Source: Haloferax profundi
GTDB taxonomy: Archaea > Halobacteriota > Halobacteria > Halobacteriales > Haloferacaceae
DNA: 64,000 bases
NCBI RefSeq assembly: GCF_001469865.1
Contig: NZ_LOPV01000097.1
Span: 1 to 64,000 of the forward strand
Direction: 5' to 3'
The notes beneath the pieces were generated by a model. That model was not told the origin of the DNA and made no database searches. It saw nothing but the letters and a program-made list of their open reading frames with translations. Positions 50,231 to 58,764 of this stretch are shown here, in pieces. The position numbers were made by a program, and so were the translations under genes. Position 1 is the stretch's first letter; every line of letters starts with the position of its first letter.

Positions 50231-50461
50231 ATGGATAGTTCCGAGGGCGCAGGACGGCCGAGGAAGGTGACAAAAAAAGATGTGTACGAAGCGTTTAACC
50301 GCGTACCTGGCCCTGCAGCGACTGGTTCAGAACTTGCACGTGAACTGGGCGTATCGAAGCAAACAGTTCTCCGTCGACTCCACGACCTTCACGAACAAGG
50401 GTGCGTAGAGAGCAAGGATTGCGGTGTGAAAATTTGGTGGCGTGATGATACACCTGAGTAG
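50231..50461 (+). CDS. Winged-helix protein next to tnpB
   Basis: 76 residues from ATG 50231. ATGSELARELGVSKQTVLRR followed by LHDLHEQGCVESKDCGVKIW is a winged helix of the MarR/ArsR-like type, and KIWWRDD forms the wing. It is transcribed away from tnpB across 90 bp containing an inverted repeat. It may control tnpB, may travel with the element, or may have been there before; the sequence does not decide. It resembles the protein at 51197 in size and fold. Confidence 0.7.
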   Translation: MDSSEGAGRPRKVTKKDVYEAFNRVPGPAATGSELARELGVSKQTVLRRLHDLHEQGCVESKDCGVKIWWRDDTPE

Positions 50462-50546
50462 TGCTTGCAGAGCTTACGCCTATCCTCAGAACAGAGCCAA
50501 CCTAAAGTAATAACCCACATTGTGTATTTCTTTCTTGAGTACGTAC

Positions 50547-51170
50547 ATGCCCGACCCACGATTCCCCGACGCGGACGACAGACTCGTCACGGAGAGCGAC
50601 TGCGCGCGATGTCCGGCGTTGGTGGAGTGTCGAAACCGCATCTCGTGGGGTGTCGGCCCCAGCGACGCCACGGTGTTGGTCGTCGGCGAAGCACCGGGTG
50701 CGGGAAACCCGGACGCAGAACGCTGGCAAGGCGGTAACTGGACCGGAATGTCCTACACGGCCCAGCACTCGGGACGACGCATCCGCGAAACGATGGCCAC
50801 TGTGGGCTACGAAGACGACGTGTTCTACACGAACGCGGTCAAGTGCTTCCCCTCGGACGGCGAGGGGTCGAACCGGGCACCCAGCGCCGAGGAGAAGGCG
50901 AACTGTCTCGACCACCTCGTCACCGAACTCGAAACTATCGACCCCGACGTGGTGATTCCGACTGGTCGCCACGCCACCGAGAGCGTCTTGTCGCTCGACG
51001 ACATCACGCTCGACGGGTTCCTCGATACGGTCCTCGAACCCGTCGAGAGCGACCGGTTCGGCTACACAATCGTTCCGCTTCTTCATCCTTCGTACCGGGA
51101 CGTGTGGCTCTCGCGTCTCGGATACGAGCTAGACGAGTATTTCGAGGATTTGGCGCGGGTGTTGCCGTGA
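50547..51170 (+). CDS. Uracil-DNA glycosylase, family 4-like
   Basis: 207 residues from ATG 50547. CARCPALVEC near residue 18 and the later CFPSDGEGSNRAPSAEEKAN followed by Cys supply four Cys for an iron-sulfur cluster. VLVVGEAPGAGNPDAERWQG is motif 1 (the GEAPG loop) and LLHPSYRDVWLSRLGY contains the HPS motif. It removes uracil from DNA, which matters for heat- and salt-stressed archaea. Single gene, convergent with the regulator at 51197. Confidence 0.85.
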   Translation: MPDPRFPDADDRLVTESDCARCPALVECRNRISWGVGPSDATVLVVGEAPGAGNPDAERWQGGNWTGMSYTAQHSGRRIRETMATVGYEDDVFYTNAVKCFPSDGEGSNRAPSAEEKANCLDHLVTELETIDPDVVIPTGRHATESVLSLDDITLDGFLDTVLEPVESDRFGYTIVPLLHPSYRDVWLSRLGYELDEYFEDLARVLP

Positions 51171-51196
51171 GTAGGAGAAACGGCCGAAGGTCGGTG

Positions 51197-51433
51197 TTAG
51201 AGTTTCATCCAGACCACACGCGTGGCGTGGAACTTCTTTTTCCGTACTTTTCCCGCATCGTGGAGTTGGTTCAGATAGTAGTTCGTCGTCGTTCGCGGGA
51301 GACCGAGAGCGTCACCAAGTTCACGTGCCGTGTACGGTTCGCCAGTTCTCATACCGTCTAGTACCTCGTTGAGGTTCATTCGAGTGGTGAACTGCCCGTC
51401 ATCTTTGCGTGGTTGAGAGTCTGTTTGTGTCAT
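51197..51433 (-). CDS. Winged-helix regulator, likely autoregulated
   Basis: 78 residues from the ATG complementary to 51431-51433. MNLNEVLDGMRTGEPYTARE, LGDALGLPRTTTNYYLNQLH and KVRKKKFHATRVVWMKL form a compact winged helix with a very basic wing. Directly upstream lies a TATA box (GTATTTATTC, 51461-51470 on the plus strand as GAATAAATAC) and then a cluster of CGCAAT repeats (51478-51607), so it probably binds there and controls itself and the divergent membrane gene. Confidence 0.72.
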   Translation of the reverse strand: MTQTDSQPRKDDGQFTTRMNLNEVLDGMRTGEPYTARELGDALGLPRTTTNYYLNQLHDAGKVRKKKFHATRVVWMKL

Positions 51434-51477
51434 GTACGCATTTGGCACGACGATACAGTCGAGAATAAATACCAATT

Positions 51478-51607
51478 ATTGCGCAATTCGAGCGCAATTT
51501 GCGCAATCTGATGGCACGATTGCGTCCACGGGATTCAAAACCACTATCCGCAATTGACCGATTGCGAAGTCGAGAGCAATTCACCGTGGCGGTTGCACGC
51601 AATTGCG
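51478..51607. promoter_or_regulatory. Dense CGCAAT/ATTGCG operator-like cluster
   Basis: At least eight copies of (G/C)CGCAAT or its complement lie within 130 bp: ATTGCGCAATT (51478-51488), GCGCAATTTGCGCAAT (51492-51507), GATTGCG (51518-51524), CCGCAATTG (51549-51557), GATTGCG (51560-51566), GAGCAATT and GCAATTGCG (about 51599-51607). Several form the palindrome TTGCGCAA. The cluster lies between the winged-helix gene and the membrane gene and begins next to the former's TATA box. Confidence 0.7.
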
Positions 51608-52386
51608 TCGCAACAGCCATTTTGTACCAGCGCGGGATCGAATCTTACAGGAGAACCACCATCCTCGACATTAGCCGATTCAGAGAACAGGTTGCGAAAG
51701 AACGGCGACAGTACCTTCTCTTCGGCCTCCTCTCCGTCGCGGTTGTGGTATCCACCGGCGTACTGACTGTCGTTCACCCGGTGGTGTTTCGCCCGTATTT
51801 CGGCGGTCTGAATCCTCTTGCCGTGGTTATGGGTGCAGTCGTTCTAGGGTTCGGACTCGTGACGCTCGTTCTCTCTCGTGGCTGGTTTGCGGTGTACACG
51901 CCCGGGCCACTCCGAGAGCGCCTCGGCCTCACCGTCTTCCTTCCGACACTTCTCGGTGCGGGGATGGCGCTGGTCGATTTCGTCGCCGTCCTCCCTGCGG
52001 ATACCAACGTCCTCATCCCGGACTCGCTGCTGTTCTACCCGACGATGGGATTCGTCGTCGAGATACTCTTTCATCTCCTTCCGCTCTCGCTTTTCTTCCT
52101 CGTCGTCCCCTCACTGGCCGCAGAACCCGACCGGTCGCTTCGGGTGTGGGTCGTTCTCGTCGCAGTCGCAGTGCTCGAACCTGCCTTCCAACTCTGGTTC
52201 GGGTTTTCGGAAGCCGTTCCCCTCTGGACCACGGTGTACGTCGGCCTGAACGTCCTCGCCATCAACCTGTCCCAACTGTATCTGTTCAGGCGATACGACT
52301 TCCTCACGATGTACGCGTTCCGCCTCGTCTACTACACACTCTGGCACATCGTCTGGGGGACGGTCAGACTGGAGATACTGTTTTGA
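51511..52386 (+). CDS. Polytopic membrane protein under repeat-cluster control
   Basis: Up to 291 residues from ATG 51511, the only ATG before the membrane part. The first 37 codons overlap the CGCAAT cluster, so a start at TTG 51622 (LYQRGIESYRR) is equally possible. About seven helices follow from YLLFGLLSVAVVVSTGVLT. The C-terminal ALVDF ... EILFHLLPLSLFFL ... AFRLVYYTLWHIVWGTVRLE has His residues within helices, vaguely like CPBP/Abi-type membrane proteases, but no clear EExxR motif is visible. It is followed by the metalloprotease gene at 52536, perhaps in the same operon. Confidence 0.65.
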   Translation: MARLRPRDSKPLSAIDRLRSREQFTVAVARNCVATAILYQRGIESYRRTTILDISRFREQVAKERRQYLLFGLLSVAVVVSTGVLTVVHPVVFRPYFGGLNPLAVVMGAVVLGFGLVTLVLSRGWFAVYTPGPLRERLGLTVFLPTLLGAGMALVDFVAVLPADTNVLIPDSLLFYPTMGFVVEILFHLLPLSLFFLVVPSLAAEPDRSLRVWVVLVAVAVLEPAFQLWFGFSEAVPLWTTVYVGLNVLAINLSQLYLFRRYDFLTMYAFRLVYYTLWHIVWGTVRLEILF

Positions 52387-52497
52387 CGGCGTACCGACCC
52401 ATGGGACGACGCTGTCTCTCAGTATATGAGAATTTTGACATTAGATAAGCCCGCGCGTGTCGTACGTTCTCGTACAACAATAGTCGGGGGAGACACC

Positions 52498-52539
52498 ATG
52501 GGAAGCGACAGACAGTGCCTGACGTGGGGTGCATCGTGA
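52498..52539 (+). CDS. Possible 13-residue leader peptide
   Basis: ATG 52498 follows GGGGGAGACACC, a strong ribosome-binding site, and encodes MGSDRQCLTWGAS. The stop TGA overlaps the GTG start of the metalloprotease gene (GTGA at 52536-52539). This suggests translational coupling through a short upstream frame. Confidence 0.35.
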   Translation: MGSDRQCLTWGAS

Positions 52540-55274
52540 GCCGGTTACCTGTAGGTCGCGTGTCTGTCCTGGTTGTCACACTCATCGTACTGTTCTCAGG
52601 AGTCGCACCGAGTGGAGTAGTTGCCGGCGAGAGTGCTACGCCCACGGTGGAGGACCTCGACAGTGCATCACTGTGTCCAGCGTCCTATCCATCGGGTCAG
52701 GGGAGTTGGAGCCTCATCGCATCCAGGTCTGGAGCGGCCGATACCCCGCTGCCGAACGGCCTCCGAATCAACACCTGTCACTACTCAGAACGTGGCCAAG
52801 AGCCCATCGCCGGTGGGGAAGGCTACATCACGTTCAGTGTTCGGTGGGTCGACGCTGAGGACGTGTCAGGAAGCATCGACATCTGCGAAGTACCAGATTC
52901 GGACCCGTACGTACGGTCTGCCGACCGCGCGGTGCGGGTATCGTGGAGCGGTTGGTACAACCAGACGTACGACCCCGATGTCGTGGGAGACGCAGATGAC
53001 TGGTTCGAAAAACTGGCTCAAGGGCAGATTGGACCGGACGACGCGGCAGCGCGGGCGTTCGCCCAGCAGCTCTTGGAGACAGTCGAACCACATGCAGCGC
53101 CGTGTACAGGCGTGCCGGCGTCGGGGGCGAGCGTCGAACCGATCGACACAACGAACCGGACGGAGACGGGACGGGAGATGGCCTTCGGTGGCTACGTCTT
53201 CGCCTACGACGAGCAAAACCAGTACCGAGACCTCGAAGAAGTACAGGTGATTCTGCACGTCACCGAGGGAGATGCCGTGCGGTCCTATGTGACCCACACC
53301 GACGACACGGGAATTTACGCAATCCGAGTACCCAACGTGTCCCCCCAAGCGAGCTATCAACTGGAAGTCCGGTTCGAAGACCGGGACGAGACGTTCGAAC
53401 TCTACCGTCGTGGAGAGCCCACGCTCCTTCCTGTTGGGTACACCATCGCTCCCCAGTCTGTGGAGGATTTCGACATAAATGGTCTCGTCATGACACACGT
53501 CATCTTCCAAGCAGACATGGCCGACTCGGAGCCAGTTCACCTGCGTGCAGATGGGTCGACGAGTCGGCTAGCGGCAACCGATGGGGCACAGGCGTACCAG
53601 ACCGCGCTCGTCTACGTTGACGCCCAGACGGCACTCGACTACGGTCGGAACCGCCTGAACGTCGACTTCGACGAGAGCCTCCCAATCTGGCTCGAAGACG
53701 TTCCTGGAGACAGTAGTTTCACCCCCGACCCCGCGAACGAACAGCTCGTCATCAGGGCACCACCACCTACCGAACGACGACAGACGGTCTACCACGAGGT
53801 GGGCCACTACGTCAACTACCGGAGCGAAATGGGCAAGAAAGACAACATAGGTCACAGACCGCCCACTGAGAGCCATCAAGGTGTGCGAAACCCTGATTCG
53901 ACGGACTCCTTCGCGGAAGGGTGGGCCGGGTTCTACACTGTCCTCGTCGAGGGGCACGCAAGCAACCCCACCGGGTCTGTGTACTACACAATCGGCCGCC
54001 CAAGCAACCTCCAAGACAACACACACAGCCGGTGGCTCAGAAATCCGGACGAGAAGGTACCGGACGAGGAGTTGATCGTCGCCTCGTTGCTCTGGGACGT
54101 GATGGACGACGACACCGCCAGGCCATCACCGTTCGCCCGACAAGAACAGGGAGACGATGTCTCGTGGGGACTCTCTCGTCTCTGGGAGGCGATGCACGAC
54201 CAGGAGGACCTCACCACAGTTCGCGACCTCTACGTCGTGTTGAAAGCCGAGGCTGGTGAACCCCTCCCGGGACCGAACGACCCACCGACCGACCTCGACC
54301 AGTTGTTCATCCTCCACGGCTTCTACTCAGACAATAACGGCGAGCCCGGGTGGCAACAGGGTGAGCCAATCGGATTCGCTGACGGGTACAAATCCACGGT
54401 GGACCCCACCGCCGCGTGGGACAGCGATACGCCACCACCCGGCATCCGCGAGAGCCCACCCCCCTTCGCGGGGCCCTGGCTCGACGTGACCGTCGTAGAC
54501 GAAGCCGGTCGAACGATTCCGTACGACCGACTCCAGATGACGGTTGTCAGTGAGGATGCGACCAGTCAGTACGAACTGACAGCCGACGCCGACACTGGCT
54601 ACTACCCGCTGGCTTTTCCCCCCGACGCCAAGGCCGTCACCGTGCAGGCTCGCCTGCCCGGATACGGAACGGGGACGTACGAACTCACCCAACAGGAGTA
54701 CACAGCGGTTGGCGAAGAGAGAGGACCTGAGACAGTCGTTCCAGTGACGCTGCGCCTGCCGGAACGTCAGGTTTCTCCACTCCCGTGGGTCCAAGCTGAG
54801 CGGACATCCAACGGCACCGTCTCACTCACCTGGCCGCAACCTGACGCAGGGTCGACCGTCGTGGTCGTCCGACAGGCGGTTCGGCCGCCACAGGCGCCGA
54901 ACGACGGCGTTGTCCTGTACGAGGGGGCGGGGACCAACGTCATCGACGACGTACCAGCACCCGCGTTGGGAACCTACTACGCTGTCTTCGTAGTGTCACC
55001 TGATGGTGGCGTCTCACAGCCGACTGTCGCCAGCAGTCAGGCACCGCCGTTGTCACGTGACCAGGTGGTCGCCACACTCATCGACGAGCAACAACCGCAG
55101 CAGCCAGAGTCCACGTCGAGCGGGACTGGTTCTCCCACCGCATCTGACGAGACGGAGATATTCGACGCGCTATGGCTCGGGCTCGTTGGGGTGGCAGTAG
55201 TGGTCCTTGTAGGAGGTGCGTTCGCCGTGGGATTCCTCATCCGGGGGCGAAGACGCGCAGCAGACCGGAAGTAG
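52536..55274 (+). CDS. Secreted, membrane-anchored zinc metalloprotease
   Basis: 912 residues from GTG 52536; GTG 52515 would add seven. A signal peptide (VSVLVVTLIVLFSGVAPSGV) leads to an N-terminal domain with several Cys. A carboxypeptidase-regulatory-like beta domain is next (EVQVILHVTEGDAVRSYVTH, DDTGIYAIRV). TVYHEVGHYVNY near residue 420 is the HExxH zinc site and SFAEGWAGFY supplies a third Glu ligand. A second beta-sandwich domain (PWLDVTVVDEAGRTIPYDRL) and a fibronectin-like region precede one C-terminal helix with a basic end. It probably cuts surface or extracellular proteins. Confidence 0.82.
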   Translation: MSRLPVGRVSVLVVTLIVLFSGVAPSGVVAGESATPTVEDLDSASLCPASYPSGQGSWSLIASRSGAADTPLPNGLRINTCHYSERGQEPIAGGEGYITFSVRWVDAEDVSGSIDICEVPDSDPYVRSADRAVRVSWSGWYNQTYDPDVVGDADDWFEKLAQGQIGPDDAAARAFAQQLLETVEPHAAPCTGVPASGASVEPIDTTNRTETGREMAFGGYVFAYDEQNQYRDLEEVQVILHVTEGDAVRSYVTHTDDTGIYAIRVPNVSPQASYQLEVRFEDRDETFELYRRGEPTLLPVGYTIAPQSVEDFDINGLVMTHVIFQADMADSEPVHLRADGSTSRLAATDGAQAYQTALVYVDAQTALDYGRNRLNVDFDESLPIWLEDVPGDSSFTPDPANEQLVIRAPPPTERRQTVYHEVGHYVNYRSEMGKKDNIGHRPPTESHQGVRNPDSTDSFAEGWAGFYTVLVEGHASNPTGSVYYTIGRPSNLQDNTHSRWLRNPDEKVPDEELIVASLLWDVMDDDTARPSPFARQEQGDDVSWGLSRLWEAMHDQEDLTTVRDLYVVLKAEAGEPLPGPNDPPTDLDQLFILHGFYSDNNGEPGWQQGEPIGFADGYKSTVDPTAAWDSDTPPPGIRESPPPFAGPWLDVTVVDEAGRTIPYDRLQMTVVSEDATSQYELTADADTGYYPLAFPPDAKAVTVQARLPGYGTGTYELTQQEYTAVGEERGPETVVPVTLRLPERQVSPLPWVQAERTSNGTVSLTWPQPDAGSTVVVVRQAVRPPQAPNDGVVLYEGAGTNVIDDVPAPALGTYYAVFVVSPDGGVSQPTVASSQAPPLSRDQVVATLIDEQQPQQPESTSSGTGSPTASDETEIFDALWLGLVGVAVVVLVGGAFAVGFLIRGRRRAADRK

Positions 55275-55355
55275 AGGTTCCACACTCCGACCACTCTCAC
55301 ATCCGGCACCACCTCGGACCGAACTTTCTTTTCCTCACCAATCGACAACTCATCC

Positions 55356-55775
55356 ATGCCAGACTGCATCTTCTGCGCCATCGCCGGCGGCGACATCCCC
55401 GGCCGAATCGTCCACGAGACGGAACACTCGCTGGCGTTCCTCGACGTCAACCCCCTCGCACCGGGACACACACTGGTCGTGCCGAAAGACCACTACGCCC
55501 GCCTCGACGACGTGCCGGACGAGATTACGGCGGACCTCTTCCGCACCGTCGACGAACTCGTCCCCCGCGTCGAGGAGGCAGTCGACGCCGACGCGACGAA
55601 CGTCGGTATCAACAACGGCCCTGCTGCGGGCCAAGAAGTCGAACACGTCCACGTCCACATCGTCCCCCGGTTCGACGACGACGGTGGCAACCCCATCCAC
55701 GCCGTCGCCGGCGACGTGCCGGACCTCTCTGACGAGGAGATGGACGACATCGAAGCGACCCTCTCGGAATCGTAA
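55356..55775 (+). CDS. HIT-family nucleotide hydrolase
   Basis: 139 residues. CIFCAIAGGDIPGRIVHETE is the typical start, with a CxxC zinc pair, and EVEHVHVHIVPRF contains the HxHxH active-site triad whose middle His forms the nucleotidyl intermediate. It likely hydrolyses adenosine phosphoramidate or diadenosine polyphosphates. TTCTTTTCC just upstream may be the promoter. Confidence 0.92.
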   Translation: MPDCIFCAIAGGDIPGRIVHETEHSLAFLDVNPLAPGHTLVVPKDHYARLDDVPDEITADLFRTVDELVPRVEEAVDADATNVGINNGPAAGQEVEHVHVHIVPRFDDDGGNPIHAVAGDVPDLSDEEMDDIEATLSES

Positions 55776-56545
55776 CTGCGAGAATCGACCACTCTCGTTT
55801 CCAGGGAGGAGTGAGTTCAGAACCTGTTCTTCGCGTATCCACACAACTCGGCTCGATTAAGTGGGAAACGGGAGGTGGAGAGGCAAGTTCCCGTGTTAGA
55901 ACTGCATTCCCACGGCCGAGCTCATGGACTCGACCGTGGGAGCGGCGTAACAGCAGCATCGAACCATTACGCCAGCACCCCCTCAGTAGATCGGGCAAGG
56001 GGGACGATGGGTGTGTGCCTGTGTGTTTGTGCTGCTAGAAACCGGTGACCGCCGTGCACAGACGTGCGCGAGCGTAGGGGGCAAGGGGAGATGCCACCGG
56101 CTCCACCAGCACAGAAAGCTGTCGTCGCCACCACTGAAGAACCGTCCCAGTGATGCCGACGCATACCGAGCGACCTGCCCAAACCACGTGTTTTGACAAC
56201 CCACTTCGCGAGCGTCGCCGTATCGGAGGATACGGCAGCCTGCACCGATTGACGTTCACGAAGTATAACACTGGCATCGGAAACAGTCGATTCGGGGCGT
56301 TGACACTGCTTGGACGTCAGGTTCACCAGAGCAACGACGTCAGACAGCCCCATCAATCAGTGGTCTCTCTGTTCCTGACAAAAAGTATTGCCACTAATTA
56401 TTAAAATAGATATTTGAGGTTGTGAGTGAGCTCATAATTCACCAATACTCGGGGATTGAACCTTCTCCACTGCACCAGATTTTGTCTACTGAAATTTTCA
56501 ATCTTGATTGTCACGAGAGGAGAGGAGGTTGAGAGGGTACTGTTA
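55776..56545. other. Intergenic stretch of 770 bp with competing hairpins
   Basis: No protein gene is convincing. At 55861-55941, GTGGGAA (55861-55867) can pair with TTCCCAC (55907-55913), enclosing ACGGGA/TCCCGT (55868-55873 with 55889-55894). Alternatively TCCCACGG (55908-55915) pairs with CCGTGGGA (55934-55941). GATTAAG before it may be a TATA box. From 56380 on the sequence is AT-rich and leads into the recombinase gene end. Confidence 0.4.
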
Positions 56546-57679
56546 TTACATCGAAGACAGGCTCGTAGGGAGTCCAAGCGAATACATATTCTGTCGGTAA
56601 ACCGGTTCAATATCCTCGTAAAATGTGTGGATGTAGCTATCGATGGTTTGTCGCCGTGAATCATCACCATCGATACGATCGCCACGCATGTACTGGACAA
56701 GTTCACGTGGGATTTCGTGGTCGACCTGCCAGTAGGTACTGAATCGGTGTCGGCCATAGTGACTCGTCACTGCTCGGTGGTTGTCTGTCTCGTCGAAATC
56801 TGGCCGGAATACTGATTTCCACACGTTGTTGATTGCTTCTGTCGTTATCTGGGTCGCCGTCGTCCGACTCTGAAACACCCACGGGTCGCCAGTGTCTGGT
56901 CGAACGAGGAGGTGTTGAAGCAGTGCGCGATAGACTTCGTCATCAATCGGGAGGAGCCGCGAGCGATGTGACTTGTTGCCCGTCTCTTCGTATCGTGATG
57001 GGATGTAGACCGCCCGTGACCGCCCTGAAAGGGCGGGGTTTGATCCCAGTGTGGGATAGCCAGCGTTCAGTTCTGGATGGTCGACCGCGAGGTTGTCAAG
57101 TCGGAGTGTACTCACTTCGCCTGCGCGAAGTCCCAGTTTGAGTTGAAGGACGACGATGAGCCGGTTTCGGACGTCTGTGAGCGTCTGGACGTACGATCCA
57201 AGCTGCTTGGGTGTGAGTCGTGGTGGCGACTTCAACGGGCGGTCTGAGAGGTCTGTTGTCGCGAACACATATTCGAAAGGATCGTACCCCAATCCATGGG
57301 GGAAGACAGGGTCAGCTTGCCAGTATCGATATATTCTGCTGAGCCGGTGCAGTTTCGTCCGGACGGTACTCGGACTGAGGCCACTCGTCGTCAAACAATG
57401 CTCAACGAACGCCTCGACGTGGTGGTGAGCAGGACACGCAGGATGCCGTCCGTGTTGTCCCATGTGTTGTTTCCACTCCTCTATGAGACGGTGATACGCC
57501 GTCTGTGTCGATGGTGCTGGGTTCGTTGGTGCTAACCCGGATTGGAGGAAGATGTCGAAGGCGTCGACTGCAAGCAACTCGAACTGCTCTTCGTACGCCG
57601 CGAGTGGGTCACGATTGCGGCCAAAGGCCCGCGCAACTTCTGTTCGCGAGTTGTCCACTGACTGTTCAGTGTGGTCCAT
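56546..57679 (-). CDS. Tyrosine recombinase/integrase
   Basis: 377 residues. An N-terminal SAM-like DNA-binding domain (AYHRLIEEWKQHMGQHGRHP and STVRTKLHRLSRIYRYW) is followed by a catalytic domain with LGLRAGEVSTLRLDN (Arg I), TSHYGRHRFSTYW (His-x-x-Arg II) and DSYIHTFYED (the nucleophilic Tyr). All catalytic residues are present. It starts on the stop codon of the upstream gene (TAATG), so the pair is one operon. It may integrate an element or resolve it; no attachment sites were found with certainty. Confidence 0.88.
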   Translation of the reverse strand: MDHTEQSVDNSRTEVARAFGRNRDPLAAYEEQFELLAVDAFDIFLQSGLAPTNPAPSTQTAYHRLIEEWKQHMGQHGRHPACPAHHHVEAFVEHCLTTSGLSPSTVRTKLHRLSRIYRYWQADPVFPHGLGYDPFEYVFATTDLSDRPLKSPPRLTPKQLGSYVQTLTDVRNRLIVVLQLKLGLRAGEVSTLRLDNLAVDHPELNAGYPTLGSNPALSGRSRAVYIPSRYEETGNKSHRSRLLPIDDEVYRALLQHLLVRPDTGDPWVFQSRTTATQITTEAINNVWKSVFRPDFDETDNHRAVTSHYGRHRFSTYWQVDHEIPRELVQYMRGDRIDGDDSRRQTIDSYIHTFYEDIEPVYRQNMYSLGLPTSLSSM

Positions 57680-58158
57680 TAGTCGCCTCCTGTGCCTACT
57701 GCATCTCTATTGGTTTTTCGTGCCCACATTGCCCCTGCAGTCGGGAAGGCCGCAACCGCCATCCACGCCGGATTGTATACGTGTGGGTAGTTCGTGTGTC
57801 GCTGGAGCCAGGTATAGAACTCCTCAATTCGGACCCAGTACTCAGAATAGACTGTTTTGAGTGTCCGTGTCTCGGCGAGCGTGACGAGCCACGATTCGAT
57901 ATCAGATGGGTGTGCGAGGGCGTGGTGTCGATCCCGCGCTCGCATGTGAGATTTGAACGATGATCCAGCCTTTCTAAACGTTGCCTGGTAATGTGCCGAG
58001 TCGAATTCGTTGTTTCGTGTCGACACGAACACTGCCCACACATCGGTTCCTTCGAACTGCGATGTGAATCGCTCGAGGCGTGATCTGGATGGCACATCCT
58101 CGATATGTTTGTAAATCCCCATCCGCCGACGGACGTCTGTTGGTTTGCTTCGTTTCAT
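57679..58158 (-). CDS. Protein coupled to the tyrosine recombinase
   Basis: 159 residues from the ATG complementary to 58156-58158 (MKRSKPTDVRRRMGIYKHIE). A frame starting ten codons earlier runs into the hairpin and is rejected. SHMRARDRHHALAHPSDIES and VRIEEFYTWLQRHTNYPHVY suggest a helical protein resembling the core-binding domain of integrases, without catalytic residues. The gene overlaps the recombinase start. It may be an accessory DNA-binding or directionality protein. Confidence 0.6.
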   Translation of the reverse strand: MKRSKPTDVRRRMGIYKHIEDVPSRSRLERFTSQFEGTDVWAVFVSTRNNEFDSAHYQATFRKAGSSFKSHMRARDRHHALAHPSDIESWLVTLAETRTLKTVYSEYWVRIEEFYTWLQRHTNYPHVYNPAWMAVAAFPTAGAMWARKTNRDAVGTGGD

Positions 58159-58176
58159 GCGAAATCGGCCACTTCG

Positions 58177-58202
58177 GGCAGCCGACACCCCTGTCGGCTG
58201 CC
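58177..58202. promoter_or_regulatory. Perfect 11-bp palindrome before the recombinase operon
   Basis: GGCAGCCGACA-CCCC-TGTCGGCTGCC pairs perfectly over 11 bp with a 4-nt loop, 19 bp before the first ATG of the operon. It may be an operator, a recombination half-site pair or a leader hairpin in the transcript. Confidence 0.55.
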
Positions 58203-58764
58203 GATAAAATCTCCTCCTCTATTCTGCCCACCAAGGGTGTACGATAGCGGGTCTACACGGCATGGGTGTAGCCGCAATAACGCAGTTGTGGCCCTCGAAT
58301 TTGGGATCTGTACGGTCACATCAGACACAACCAATTCGCTCGATTTCGCTATTCTCTAGCTCTCTCTGACCGAAGTGCAGAATACAACCTGTCGCTAGAT
58401 TCCAAATCAAGGGGTGGACAAAATGGCTTCATCCCCAGTACACCTCATCGTTAGTGGGGTGTATCGGCTGATTTCAGAGTTGCTGTCCACCGTGTTTCGA
58501 GGAGGATGCATCACCGATCACGACGTAGTGAGATATTTGTTATTGGTCGATTTTAGCACTTTCAGACCTTCTCTAAAGCAAAACACATGCAGCGTCACTG
58601 CTGTAGACGTGGGTGAATTGGACGGTAGTGAGACAGCACCCTTCGCGATGGCAGTCTACACCCCTGTTCGAAACACTACCTTCGGCTACACCCTTGGGAT
58701 GTACAGGAGAATATAAACAACAGTCAGATTTGAGAGAGGTACTGAGTGCGTATCCTCTTCTCAA
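58203..58764. other. Intergenic stretch without recognised gene
   Basis: Lower GC than the genome and rich in short inverted repeats (TACACC/GGTGTA near 58438-58463; GGTAGTG/CACTACC at 58623-58629 and 58673-58679). GAATATAAAC near 58712 is a TATA-like box. Short frames exist but show no haloarchaeal codon bias. It resembles a decayed mobile tract. Confidence 0.4.

Noticed and set aside
56440-56475. tRNA-like T arm (GGTTCAATCCCCGA on the minus strand) near the recombinase gene
   Set aside because: The flanking bases do not pair as a T stem (GAAGG against CCCGA) and no acceptor or anticodon arm can be folded, so it is not called a tRNA or attachment site.
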